Notes: a model not told the origin generated them from the sequence alone. 26,411 bases of DNA from JAZKIX01 sp040384645 (GCA_040384645.1 JAZKIX010000128.1:1-26411), one strand, 5' to 3'; counted from the stretch's first letter, positions 7,706-16,046 are shown. Program-made: numbers and translations.

Positions 7706-9474
7706 ACGGATGCGCCATCGATCCGGCACAACCTGATAACGGCAGTATCTGGGTCATTGCCGACATCACTGAACGCAAGCATGCAGAAGAAAAGTTGCAA
7801 CTGGCTTCGCAAGTATTCGATCACATTGCCGATGGCGTTTTAGTCACCGATCCGAAGGGTTTCATCGTGGCAGTGAATCAGGCTTTCGGCCAGATTACCG
7901 GTTACGAAGAGCACGAAGTCATTGGCCGCACACCCGCCATCTTGCAATCGGGCCGCCAGGAACCAGCATTTTATGCATCGTTGTGGGCTGAGCTGTTGCA
8001 TTCGGGCTTTTGGCAAGGTGAAATTTGGAACCGACACAAGAACGGCGATTTTTATCTGGAATGGCTCACCATCAGCGCGGTGCGCGACAACGATGGCAAA
8101 TGCATCCAATACGTCGGCGTGTTTAGCGACATTACGCAAGTCAAGGACGCACAGGAAAAGCTGGATCATCTGGCGCATCACGATGCCCTGACCGGCTTGC
8201 CGAATCGCCTGCTGTTCAATGACCGTCTGATCCATGCGATTGAATGTTCACGTCGCACGCACCAAAAGCTAGCCTTGCTGTTCATTGATCTGGACCGTTT
8301 TAAAAACGTCAACGACACGTTGGGCCACCATATCGGCGACGAGCTTTTGCAAAACGTCGCCCGTGCATTGACTGAGAGAGTGCGCGAAGGCGATACCCTG
8401 GCGCGTCTTGGCGGCGATGAATTCATCATGCTGCTGGAAAACATCGATGGCAGACCCGATTGCGATGCGCTTACGACAAAACTGATGTCGATGTTTGAAC
8501 AACCTTTCATGATTGCCGATCATGAACTGTTCGTCACGTGCAGTGTTGGCATCAGCATTTACCCGTCAGACGGCGACGATCTGAATATGTTGATCAGGAA
8601 CGCCGACGTTGCGATGTACCAAGCCAAGGCGCACGGTCGCAATGCTTTCCGCTTCTACACGCCGGAAATGACCGGCGAAGGGCTTGAAAAATTGCGACTG
8701 GAAAGTTCGCTGCGCCGTTCAATCGATCACGATGAAATTCTTGTGCATTACCAGCCGCAGATCGATATTCAATCCGGCGCCCTGATCGGGGTAGAAGCAC
8801 TGGCGCGCTGGTCGCACCCGGAAGTGGGCATGATTCCACCGATCAAATTTATCCCGATGGCAGAAGATACCGGGTTCATCAACCAGCTCGGAACCTGGGT
8901 CTTGCTGGAATCCTGTACTCAAATGATGCGTTGGCAACGGGCTGGCTTGTACGTGCCAAAGATCGCAGTCAATTTCTCGGTCAAACAATTCGAGCGCGGC
9001 GGCATCGCTGAATTGGTGCAGTCGATTTTGAAACAAACCGGATTGGAACCGTACCGCCTGCAATTGGAAGTGACTGAGTCCGTCATCATGAATACCAGCG
9101 ACGCCTTCTCTTTCATCCATGAATTGCATGCCATCGGCGTTGGCCTGGCGATCGATGATTTCGGCACCGGTTATTCTTCCCTCGCTTACCTCAAACAGTT
9201 GCCGGTGCAAACGCTGAAGATCGACCGCTCATTTATCAAAGACATTTCGACCGATCCGAATGATGAAGCTATCGCGATCGCCATCATCCAATTGGGCAAG
9301 AGCTTGAACTTGTCGGTGATTGCAGAAGGCGTCGAAACCGAGCAACAAGCCGCCTTTTTATTACGCCACGGCTGTCAATTTGCGCAGGGCTACCGCTATG
9401 GTCGCCCAGCCTCGTCGCAAGACTTACTGACGCAGTGGTTAACACTTCCCCATGCCGATCTCACATGCAATTAG
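7702..9474 (+). CDS. PAS-GGDEF-EAL cyclic-di-GMP part of the frameshifted gene
   Basis: This is the C-terminal part (590 residues) of the protein begun at 6380. Its nominal TTG start overlaps the upstream stop and is probably not a real start. It completes the interrupted PAS (IWVIADITERK), adds a third PAS-PAC (about 35-150), then a GGDEF domain (about 155-315) and an EAL domain (about 330-575). The cyclase active site is an intact GGDEF (237-241) with an RxxD inhibitory site (R228 to D231) five residues before it. The phosphodiesterase also looks intact: EAL (365-367), NFSVKQFE, EVTES, DDFGTGYSSL, KIDRSFI and IAEGVETEQQ. Both activities look catalytically competent, so the protein could make or degrade c-di-GMP. 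It overlaps the ALDH start by 10 bp. Confidence 0.9.
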   Translation: MNGCAIDPAQPDNGSIWVIADITERKHAEEKLQLASQVFDHIADGVLVTDPKGFIVAVNQAFGQITGYEEHEVIGRTPAILQSGRQEPAFYASLWAELLHSGFWQGEIWNRHKNGDFYLEWLTISAVRDNDGKCIQYVGVFSDITQVKDAQEKLDHLAHHDALTGLPNRLLFNDRLIHAIECSRRTHQKLALLFIDLDRFKNVNDTLGHHIGDELLQNVARALTERVREGDTLARLGGDEFIMLLENIDGRPDCDALTTKLMSMFEQPFMIADHELFVTCSVGISIYPSDGDDLNMLIRNADVAMYQAKAHGRNAFRFYTPEMTGEGLEKLRLESSLRRSIDHDEILVHYQPQIDIQSGALIGVEALARWSHPEVGMIPPIKFIPMAEDTGFINQLGTWVLLESCTQMMRWQRAGLYVPKIAVNFSVKQFERGGIAELVQSILKQTGLEPYRLQLEVTESVIMNTSDAFSFIHELHAIGVGLAIDDFGTGYSSLAYLKQLPVQTLKIDRSFIKDISTDPNDEAIAIAIIQLGKSLNLSVIAEGVETEQQAAFLLRHGCQFAQGYRYGRPASSQDLLTQWLTLPHADLTCN

Positions 9475-10916
9475 AACCGAGTAAACACATTTTGCAGCGC
9501 ACCGCTGCAGAGCATGAAATGCAACGCATTTTGGATTTGCAACGCAGCGCTTTTGCCCACGACATCAATCCAAATAAGAAGATACGAAAGGATCGTTTGC
9601 AACGTTTGCTAGCAATGACACAAGCGCACGGCGATGCGATTGCGTCGGTGATCTCGGCAGATTTTGGCAATCGCTCGCTGCATCAAACCAAGTTGGGTGA
9701 ATTGCTAGTGGTCGAAGGCGCAATCAAGCACGCGATACGCCATTTGGCAGGTTGGATGCGCACCCGGCGGGCGCCAACTGGTTTGCACTATTGGCCGTCC
9801 TATAACCGAATCATGCGCCAGCCTTTAGGCGTGGTGGGCGTCATTTCGCCTTGGAATTACCCTTTTCAGCTAGCAATATGCCCAGCCATTGGCGCAGTTG
9901 CCGCAGGCAACCGCGTTATCCTGAAACCGTCGGAATTAACGCCCAGGTTTTCCGGTTTATTAAAGCGCATTGTTGCCGAATATTTTTCGGAAGATGAAAT
10001 TGCTGTCGTAATCGGCGATGCCGAAGTCGGCAAGGTATTCGCAGCATTGCCGTTAGATCATCTGCTGTTTACCGGATCGACTCAGGTAGGACGCCTGGTA
10101 GCGCAGGCTGCGGCAAAAAATTTGACGCCGACCACATTGGAATTGGGCGGAAAATCGCCGGTCATCATCGATCCATCGGCCGATATCGAGGTCATCGCGG
10201 GACGTGTCGCTCATGGCAAATTATTTAACGCAGGACAAACGTGCGTCGCGCCGGATTATGTTTTATTGCACGAAAGCCAGCAGACACAATTTGTTGCCGC
10301 TTTCACGCAAGCCGTGGCGAAAATGTATCCGCACATTGGCGCCAATCCCGACTACACCAGCATCATCAATGACCGTCATTTCAGCCGACTGCAAAGCTTG
10401 ATCGAGGATGCGCGTGAACAAGGCGCAAGCATAGTCGAATGCAATCCGGCCAATGAATCACTCGATCCGCAACAACGCAAAATGATGCCGACGCTGGTGC
10501 TGGCGACCACGGGTCAAATGCGCGTGCTGCAAGAAGAAATTTTCGGACCGATCTTGCCCATATTGACCTACACCAAGGTTGAGCAAGTAGTCGAATACAT
10601 CAATTTGCGTGACCGTCCATTGGCCTTGTATTGGATGGGGCGCGATGTGGCTGGTCGCAATCATGTCTTGAAAAACACCTTGTCGGGCGGTGTCACTGTC
10701 AACGATTGTCTATGGCATTTTGTCCAAGAAGATGTGCCGGTCGGCGGGGTCGGCGCGTCCGGTAGCGGCGCCTATCATGGCGAAGCGGGATTTCGTACTT
10801 TCAGCAAAGAAAAAGCCATTTTTACCGTATCCCGCTTCAATTCCTTCGGCTTATTGCACCCGCCCTATGGCAAATTATTCGAGCGCGTAGTAAAAGTGCT
10901 GGGAAAAATCCTCTAA
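9465..10916 (+). CDS. Aldehyde dehydrogenase, coniferyl aldehyde dehydrogenase type
   Basis: A 483-residue NAD(P)-dependent aldehyde dehydrogenase. Conserved marks are VGVISPWNYPF, the cofactor-binding LKPSELTP, FTGSTQVGRLVA, the general base in LELGGKSP (E226) and the nucleophile in FNAGQTCVAPDYVLL (C260). The KLFNAGQTCVAPDYVL form, the PLALYWMGRD region and the short length resemble the coniferyl-aldehyde (CalB-like) and class 3-like group rather than betaine-aldehyde enzymes. The physiological aldehyde is uncertain. The ATG at 9465 is preferred over the GTG at 9435, which lies further inside the EAL gene; neither has a good ribosome site. The start overlaps the GGDEF-EAL stop by 10 bp, suggesting co-transcription without an obvious functional link. 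Its TAA (10914-10916) overlaps the stop of the convergent thioredoxin-like gene. Confidence 0.88.
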   Translation: MQLEPSKHILQRTAAEHEMQRILDLQRSAFAHDINPNKKIRKDRLQRLLAMTQAHGDAIASVISADFGNRSLHQTKLGELLVVEGAIKHAIRHLAGWMRTRRAPTGLHYWPSYNRIMRQPLGVVGVISPWNYPFQLAICPAIGAVAAGNRVILKPSELTPRFSGLLKRIVAEYFSEDEIAVVIGDAEVGKVFAALPLDHLLFTGSTQVGRLVAQAAAKNLTPTTLELGGKSPVIIDPSADIEVIAGRVAHGKLFNAGQTCVAPDYVLLHESQQTQFVAAFTQAVAKMYPHIGANPDYTSIINDRHFSRLQSLIEDAREQGASIVECNPANESLDPQQRKMMPTLVLATTGQMRVLQEEIFGPILPILTYTKVEQVVEYINLRDRPLALYWMGRDVAGRNHVLKNTLSGGVTVNDCLWHFVQEDVPVGGVGASGSGAYHGEAGFRTFSKEKAIFTVSRFNSFGLLHPPYGKLFERVVKVLGKIL

Positions 10917-11389
10917 TCCTTTGGTCGTGCTGCATTGATCAGATGCAATAGATTGCATTCGCGCTGCCACCTGCGATGGGTGTCGCCTTGCCGTGCAGTG
11001 GCTTGCAATTGCGGTTCATCTTGTTCCATTTGCGCCAGCAAGAGTCTGTCTGCCTGACGTAAGTCTGGCTGTACCGTGCCGAAAAACGCCACCAGATCGC
11101 CACGCTGTATCAGTACAGTGGGGAAGTCATCGACATCGAGATCGCCGACAACGTCGGCCTGATCCTCGATATCGATCCAGACAAATTGCAAGGTCGGGTG
11201 CATTGCGGCCAATTCATCGAATTTGATCTGATAGTCGCGACACGTGCCGCACCACGCGGCGCACATACAGCACATGATCCAACCAGGCTCGGCCATTGCA
11301 GCCATTGCTGCAGATAGTTGCATACGGTTGTCCTGGCGCAGTACCAGCAGGTTTGGGGATGTTGGAAACGCTGATTCATTCTCGCTCAT
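10913..11389 (-). CDS. Thioredoxin-like protein with WCGTC active site
   Basis: A 158-residue protein with a thioredoxin fold. The redox motif is WCGTC (C47-G-T-C50) and the cis-proline loop is DDFPTVLIQRGD. Three more cysteines (C40, C41, C43) precede the active site, an unusual density for a thioredoxin. No signal peptide is seen, so it is probably a cytoplasmic disulfide reductase or redox helper; the partner is unknown. The C-terminal 50 residues are charged and Gln-rich and extend beyond a minimal thioredoxin. It is divergent from tsaB with 39 bp between start codons, and convergent with the ALDH, sharing stop-codon bases. A TAAAAT box ends 6 nt before the ATG (minus strand, plus-strand ATTTTA at 11396-11401), with no ribosome site visible. 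Confidence 0.85.
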   Translation of the reverse strand: MSENESAFPTSPNLLVLRQDNRMQLSAAMAAMAEPGWIMCCMCAAWCGTCRDYQIKFDELAAMHPTLQFVWIDIEDQADVVGDLDVDDFPTVLIQRGDLVAFFGTVQPDLRQADRLLLAQMEQDEPQLQATARQGDTHRRWQRECNLLHLINAARPKD

Positions 11390-11395
11390 AGCGCT

Positions 11396-11422
11396 ATTTT
11401 AGCTGGGTTGACGCGGTAAAAT
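11396..11422. promoter_or_regulatory. Back-to-back -10 boxes for tsaB and thioredoxin-like gene
   Basis: TAAAAT lies at 11417-11422 on the plus strand, 6 nt before the tsaB ATG. A second TAAAAT reads on the minus strand (plus 11396-11401), 6 nt before the thioredoxin-like ATG. If these are sigma-70 -10 boxes, transcription would begin at or within 1-2 nt of each start codon, giving leaderless mRNAs. Neither start has a Shine-Dalgarno sequence. The -35 matches are poor. Confidence 0.45.
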
Positions 11423-11428
11423 ACGGCC

Positions 11429-12145
11429 ATGCCTACCATTCTCGCTATCGAAACATCATCCGAAATCGCTTCAGTCGCACTGCTGCACGGCACGCAATTG
11501 ATTCAACGCGAGTCTTCGGGTGTGCAAACCCATTCCCAAACCGTATTGCCCATGGTGCAAAGCGTGTTGGCTGAAGCCGGCATCAAGCTGAACCAATGCA
11601 ACGCCATCGCCTTTGGTGCAGGGCCAGGGTCGTTTACCGGGGTCAGGACCGCCTGCGGCATCACGCAGGGCTTGGCTTTCGGCGCAGCTATTCCCGTGAT
11701 ACCGGTGGTGACTTTGCTGGCAGCGGCCGTCGCTTGCCGCCAAACAAGTACCGAGCGGGATGTGCAGGATGTATTGGTATTGCTGGATGCCCGTATGAAT
11801 GAGGTGTATTGGGCCCAATATCGCTATCAGGGTCAAACCGGTCGCTGGCAGATCGTATCTGCACCGGCCTTGGCTGCTGCGGCTGATGTCCGGGCGCAAG
11901 GTCAAGTAATCACCTGCGGCAATGGCTTGAGCGCGTATGCCACAAGCTTGGATGCGACTGTCGCTGCGATGCCAGGGAGACCAGACTTGATGCCGCATGC
12001 AGCCCAGATCGCGCAATTGGGGCGCGCTGCATTTATACGAGGAGAGACGCTTGAAACGGAACAAGCCCAACCATTTTATTTGCGTAACAAGATTGCCTTC
12101 ACAAGCGCCGAACGCGCTTTAAAGGCGGCCAAGGCGGCAGCATGA
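11429..12145 (+). CDS. tsaB: tRNA t6A threonylcarbamoyl transfer subunit TsaB
   Basis: A 238-residue protein (E. coli TsaB is 231). It is the non-catalytic partner of TsaD in the cytoplasmic complex that makes N6-threonylcarbamoyladenosine at position 37 of ANN-decoding tRNAs. It starts with the ASKHA-fold strand MPTILAIETSSEIASVALLH. It then has the HSQTVLPMVQSVLAEAG helix and the conserved AFGAGPGSFTGVRTACGITQGLAF motif (in two parts around GPGSFTG). The C-terminal PFYLRNKIAF matches the usual family ending. Its TGA overlaps the ATG of rimI (12142-12145), so the two are translationally coupled, a widespread pairing. The TAAAAT box 6 nt before the start suggests a leaderless message. Confidence 0.95.
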   Translation: MPTILAIETSSEIASVALLHGTQLIQRESSGVQTHSQTVLPMVQSVLAEAGIKLNQCNAIAFGAGPGSFTGVRTACGITQGLAFGAAIPVIPVVTLLAAAVACRQTSTERDVQDVLVLLDARMNEVYWAQYRYQGQTGRWQIVSAPALAAAADVRAQGQVITCGNGLSAYATSLDATVAAMPGRPDLMPHAAQIAQLGRAAFIRGETLETEQAQPFYLRNKIAFTSAERALKAAKAAA

Positions 12146-12636
12146 GCAGCGTAATTTCAATGTCTCGAAAAGTATTGCCCCAAGACGCAGTGCTGTATTT
12201 CGAACGCATACAAACCTCTGATCTAGCCGAAGTGATCGCGATTGAAAATATTGTCTACACCCATCCGTGGACGCGCGGTAACTTTCTCGATTCGCTTGCC
12301 AATAACTACGAAGCGTGGCTGGTACGCGATGAAAAACGTCAATTGATTGGGTATTTTTTGGTTTTGTTGGCGATTGACGAAGCGCATTTGCTGAATGTAT
12401 CGGTGCGCGGCGACCTGCACGGGCAAGGTTACGGCTGTTTCCTGCTCGACAAAATAGCCGAGGTGGCGCGCGAACACAAAATGAGCACGATCCTACTGGA
12501 AGTGCGGCCATCGAATCAGCGGGCATTGAGCGTCTACGAAACCTATGGTTTCACCCAGATCGGCCGTCGCAAAGCCTATTATCCGGCCGCTGAAAATGGT
12601 CGCGAAGACGCCATTGTGATGCGATTCGCGCTATGA
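12142..12636 (+). CDS. rimI: Ribosomal protein S18 alanine N-acetyltransferase RimI
   Basis: A 164-residue GNAT-fold acetyltransferase that modifies the N-terminal alanine of ribosomal protein S18. Typical family features are the HPWTRGNFLDSL start of the substrate region, LLNVSVRGDLHGQGYGCFLL with the acetyl-CoA loop (RGDLHGQGYG), LLEVRPSNQRALSVYETYGF, and the late IGRRKAYYP. The N-terminus carries about 15 extra residues before the fold; an internal ATG (residue 7) is a possible alternative start. The chosen ATG overlaps the tsaB stop and follows AAGG words. Its own TGA overlaps the next ATG (12633-12636), continuing the chain of coupled genes. Confidence 0.93.
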   Translation: MSSVISMSRKVLPQDAVLYFERIQTSDLAEVIAIENIVYTHPWTRGNFLDSLANNYEAWLVRDEKRQLIGYFLVLLAIDEAHLLNVSVRGDLHGQGYGCFLLDKIAEVAREHKMSTILLEVRPSNQRALSVYETYGFTQIGRRKAYYPAAENGREDAIVMRFAL

Positions 12637-13520
12637 CTTTAAGCCTTCAACGCCGTGAATTATTTCTCGATGCCATGGGTCTGGGGCCGGTATGGACGCG
12701 ACGGGCGAACGAGCCAGAGGCGGACCAGGCGACAGATGCAATAGCAAAGAACCTCAGCACCACCGCTGATGATGCGCAAGTAAGTAACATGCTTGCGATG
12801 CCCACTCAGGTACCGCTGGAAGACGGCACAACAGCTGAGGTAGCCTGGTCGGTCGAGTCTGACAGCATGTATGCCGGCAGCACGGTCGACATTGCCACAA
12901 TGGACTGGACTGAACTCAATAGTGCCGTCAAGCAGTGTCGTGCTTGCGAGTTATGCCGGACCCGGAAGCACACCGTGTTCGGCGTTGGCAGTACCAAAAC
13001 TGACTGGCTTTTCGTCGGCGAAGGTCCGGGCTATCACGAAGATCGTGAAGGTCAACCCTTCATCGGGCCATCCGGTGGTCTGCTCGACAATATGCTGCGG
13101 GCGATTGGACTGGATCGGCAAACCAATGTCTACATCACCAATATCGTTAAATGCCGACCGACCGATGCTAATGGCGATGATCGGGCACCGACTGCCAACG
13201 AAATTACCGCTTGCCGGCCCTTTTTAAACCGTCAAATCACATTGTTGCAACCAGCCATGATTGTCGCCCTAGGTAAGACAGCAGCAACTTCCTTGATCAC
13301 TCAAAGCGATACAACACAGATGGAAAGCATGCCCCAATCTGTACCAGTGTCGGTTTTACGCGGCAAAGTGCACCAATATCGGATCGCAGACGAAGTCAGC
13401 GTGCCGATGGTCGTGACTTATCATCCGGCCTATCTATTGCGACGGTTGGTAGAAAAAGGCAAGGCGTGGGCCGACCTATGTCTTGCAATGTCGGTATTGG
13501 CCAAGCGTTCCGACGAGTAA
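12633..13520 (+). CDS. Family 4 uracil-DNA glycosylase
   Basis: A 295-residue iron-sulfur uracil-DNA glycosylase that removes uracil from DNA to start base-excision repair. The catalytic domain starts near residue 90. The four cluster cysteines fit C102-x2-C105 (in CRACELC), C174 (KCRPTD) and C194 (ACRPFL). The active-site loop is GEGPGYHEDREGQPFIGPSG and the second motif is YHPAYLLRR (H264). The first 90 residues are a variable, Asp/Thr/Ala-rich extension that opens with LDAMGLGPVW, a feature I associate with betaproteobacterial homologues. Its ATG overlaps the rimI stop. The DUF1853 gene starts 5 nt after its TAA. Confidence 0.92.
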   Translation: MTLSLQRRELFLDAMGLGPVWTRRANEPEADQATDAIAKNLSTTADDAQVSNMLAMPTQVPLEDGTTAEVAWSVESDSMYAGSTVDIATMDWTELNSAVKQCRACELCRTRKHTVFGVGSTKTDWLFVGEGPGYHEDREGQPFIGPSGGLLDNMLRAIGLDRQTNVYITNIVKCRPTDANGDDRAPTANEITACRPFLNRQITLLQPAMIVALGKTAATSLITQSDTTQMESMPQSVPVSVLRGKVHQYRIADEVSVPMVVTYHPAYLLRRLVEKGKAWADLCLAMSVLAKRSDE

Positions 13521-13525
13521 GCTCA

Positions 13526-14560
13526 ATGGTCGATTCGCCATTGCACTTTCAGGACCGTGCTCAGTTCAACTCTCAGTTTGGCCTTCAGTCCGACTTTGCC
13601 GACTCTCACCAGCAGACATTCCATCAACGCTGGAATCACCTCGTCAATCCTCACGTACGTGCTTTAGCGTGGTTGCTTGATGCGCCAGATTTGCTCGATC
13701 TGCTCGCCCGGCAGTGGCATGGCAAAGTTGCCATCCTCGGCCCCATGTCGGATGACGTTCAAAACTGGGTGACGATGCTGGATCAAACGCCCGATGCCAT
13801 TAATGCGGTAATGGCGCAGTCATCGTTTCGCCTTGGTTTATATGCAGAGAAATTGATGGCGTTTTATTTCACACATCAAAACCGGCTGTTAGGACACGGC
13901 GTGCAGGTGCGCAGTATGGATAGCAAGGCAGTGCGTACCATCGGCGAATTCGATTTCCTACTGCGCGCTGGCGCTGGCCATGACACTGATCTCACACACT
14001 GGGAATTTGCCACCAAATTTTATCTGTGGGTGCAACCACCCAAGGCGATGCCGCCCGAATATTGCTTCGTCGGCCCCAACCTGGCCGATAGCTTGGGGGC
14101 AAAAATGCATAAGATTCTTGAGCAGCAACTAGCCTTGTCGCGGCATCCGGCAGCGCAAGTGAATTTGCCCGGCGCAGTCACGACGGCACAGGCTTTGATC
14201 AAAGGCTGGCTGTTTTATCCCGACCATGACTCGGTGTCCAATCACAGGTTAGCCGGTGTCTCGGCGCAGCACTGTTACGGATATTGGTGTAAGGAGGGCG
14301 CAGTGGCCGATTTATCGGCCGTGCATTACGCAATCTTGCCGCGCTTGGCATGGTTGGCGCCGGCCAAAGTCATGCCAGAACAATCAATGAGCAAGCTTGA
14401 TTTGCAGACTACGCTGGCGGCGCATTTTGGCATCGATGCATCGCCGGTTCTGGTGGCGGAGCTGATGCCTTACTGTGGCTGGATGCTTGAAACGCGGCGT
14501 AGATTTATCGTGCCCGACGATTGGCAGCAGAGGGCGGAACAGCGATTTTTAGACGCCTGA
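13526..14560 (+). CDS. DUF1853 family protein
   Basis: A 344-residue soluble protein matching the DUF1853 family. It begins near HFQDRAQFNSQFG, followed by FHQRWNHLVNPHVRALAWLL, RLGLYAEKLMAFYF, and GEFDFLLRAG with HWEFATKFYLWV. The run of acidic and lysine residues (E108, E141, D143, E160, K164) in predicted strands resembles the order in PD-(D/E)XK nuclease folds, so a nuclease-like role is possible. This is inference, and the E-x3-K spacing is not the textbook one. The frame extends upstream into the glycosylase gene; the ATG at 13526, 5 nt after its stop, is preferred. It is the last gene of the tsaB-rimI-glycosylase unit and converges on lplT with 16 bp between stops. Confidence 0.82.
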   Translation: MVDSPLHFQDRAQFNSQFGLQSDFADSHQQTFHQRWNHLVNPHVRALAWLLDAPDLLDLLARQWHGKVAILGPMSDDVQNWVTMLDQTPDAINAVMAQSSFRLGLYAEKLMAFYFTHQNRLLGHGVQVRSMDSKAVRTIGEFDFLLRAGAGHDTDLTHWEFATKFYLWVQPPKAMPPEYCFVGPNLADSLGAKMHKILEQQLALSRHPAAQVNLPGAVTTAQALIKGWLFYPDHDSVSNHRLAGVSAQHCYGYWCKEGAVADLSAVHYAILPRLAWLAPAKVMPEQSMSKLDLQTTLAAHFGIDASPVLVAELMPYCGWMLETRRRFIVPDDWQQRAEQRFLDA

Positions 14561-14576
14561 AATTGCGCTCACAAGC

Positions 14577-15839
14577 TTAGTGCTTGCTTTCGCCGATCAA
14601 TGCCACCGAATCGAATTCCAACTGGTTAGCTGCATGCTTGCGTATCACTGCGTACATGGTGCCGCTGACAAACAGGCCGAATAGGATGATCACGATATTT
14701 AAATTGAGATCGAGCGAAATCATGACGGCGTACAACACCAGCATGGTTAATACAGATAGATTCTCATTAAAATTTTGTACCGCGATCGAATGACCTGCGC
14801 TCATTAGGACATGGCCGCGATGTTGCAATAGGGCGTTCATCGGCACGACAAAATAACCCGACAAGGCACCGATCAGAACCAGCATGGGATACGCCAGCCA
14901 AACCGAATGCACCAACGTCATTAAAATCACCACCAAGCCCATGACGATACCCATCGGCATCACATTAAGAGATTTTTTCAGAGGGACAAAACGTGCCGCA
15001 GCCATCGCGCCGAAAGCCACGCCAAGCGCGCAAACGCCTTGTAAGATAGCTCCTTTGTCGAGCGGCAAATTAAGTGATTTTTCTGCCCATTTCAAGACGA
15101 TAAATTGCAGCGTTGCCCCTGCACCCCAGAACAGTGTGGTCACCGCAAGTGAAATCTGGCCTAACTTATCTTTCCACAAAGTGGTGTAACAATTGGAGAA
15201 ATCAGTAATCAGCTTGATTGGATTGCGTTCTTGATGAGCGTAACGAATGCCGGTATCCGGGATGCGCAAGTTGAAGGCAGCCGCCAGCAGGTACGCCAAA
15301 ATGATCACGCACAACGCCGCTTCGGTTGGCGTATCGACGCCAGTATCAATAAATGGCAAATTGAATTGCAATATGGTCGACGCATTGCGCGTATTGACCA
15401 GAGCGCCGCCTAGTACAGTGCCGAGAATAATCGAGCTCACGGTCAAGCCTTCAATCCAGCCATTGGCGGCGACCAGCTTTTCAGCCGGCAATAGCTCAGT
15501 CAAGATGCCGTATTTAGCGGGCGAGTAGGCCGCGGCGCCGAATCCGACTACCGCGTAAGCAATCAGCGGATGCACGTCAAAAAACAATAGTGCGCAGCCA
15601 AAAATCTTGATCAGGTTGGTCAGGAACATGACGCGCCCTTTAGGCAGGGCGTCTGAGAAAGCGCCCACAAAAGCGGCCAGCAAAACATAGGAGAGGACGA
15701 AAAACAATTTCAGTAGCGGCGTCATCCAGGCCGGCGACTGCATTTGAACCAAAAGCGCAATGGCTGCAATGAGCAGCGCGTTGTCGGCCAGCGAGGAAAA
15801 AAACTGCGCTGCCATGATGGTGTAGAAGCCGCGTTTCAT
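14577..15839 (-). CDS. lplT: Lysophospholipid transporter LplT (MFS)
   Basis: A 420-residue inner-membrane protein of the major facilitator superfamily with about twelve hydrophobic segments. LplT flips lysophospholipids inward so they can be re-acylated. Recognisable stretches are MKRGFYTIMAAQFFSSLADN at the N-terminus, VGAFSDALPKGRVMFLTN (the loop after helix 2), GILTELLPAEKLVAANGWIE, and FFVVPMNALLQHRGH-like YFVVPMNALLQHRGH in the second half. In enterobacteria the partner acyltransferase Aas is adjacent; here no aas lies next to it, although it could be elsewhere. It is divergent from alr with about 207 bp between the starts. No clear ribosome site precedes the ATG at 15839. Confidence 0.92.
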   Translation of the reverse strand: MKRGFYTIMAAQFFSSLADNALLIAAIALLVQMQSPAWMTPLLKLFFVLSYVLLAAFVGAFSDALPKGRVMFLTNLIKIFGCALLFFDVHPLIAYAVVGFGAAAYSPAKYGILTELLPAEKLVAANGWIEGLTVSSIILGTVLGGALVNTRNASTILQFNLPFIDTGVDTPTEAALCVIILAYLLAAAFNLRIPDTGIRYAHQERNPIKLITDFSNCYTTLWKDKLGQISLAVTTLFWGAGATLQFIVLKWAEKSLNLPLDKGAILQGVCALGVAFGAMAAARFVPLKKSLNVMPMGIVMGLVVILMTLVHSVWLAYPMLVLIGALSGYFVVPMNALLQHRGHVLMSAGHSIAVQNFNENLSVLTMLVLYAVMISLDLNLNIVIILFGLFVSGTMYAVIRKHAANQLEFDSVALIGESKH

Positions 15840-15916
15840 TCAGATATGCAATATCGCAAAGTTTTCCAAGCCAGCTTTATACCACGGATAGCGACGCATT
15901 TTAGGTATTTGGCGGC

Positions 15917-15949
15917 TTGGCAGCGTCCGCTCTCCGGTAAAATACGGCC
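15917..15949 (+). promoter_or_regulatory. Candidate alr promoter
   Basis: TTGGCA (15917-15922) and TAAAAT (15938-15943) are 15 bp apart, a short but possible sigma-70 pair. They would give a leader of about 97 nt for alr. The 14-mer GGTAAAATACGGCC at 15936-15949 is identical to the one directly before the tsaB ATG (11415-11428). A second AT-rich box, TATAAAATACT, lies near 15983 and is an alternative -10. Confidence 0.4.
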
Positions 15950-16046
15950 GCGTTGTCAGCCGCTCCGCAGGCCGAAAACGATCTATAAAATACTGATTTT
16001 CTCAATGCCGATCCCCTGAAAACCATTCGAAACCTGCACCTTTAAT

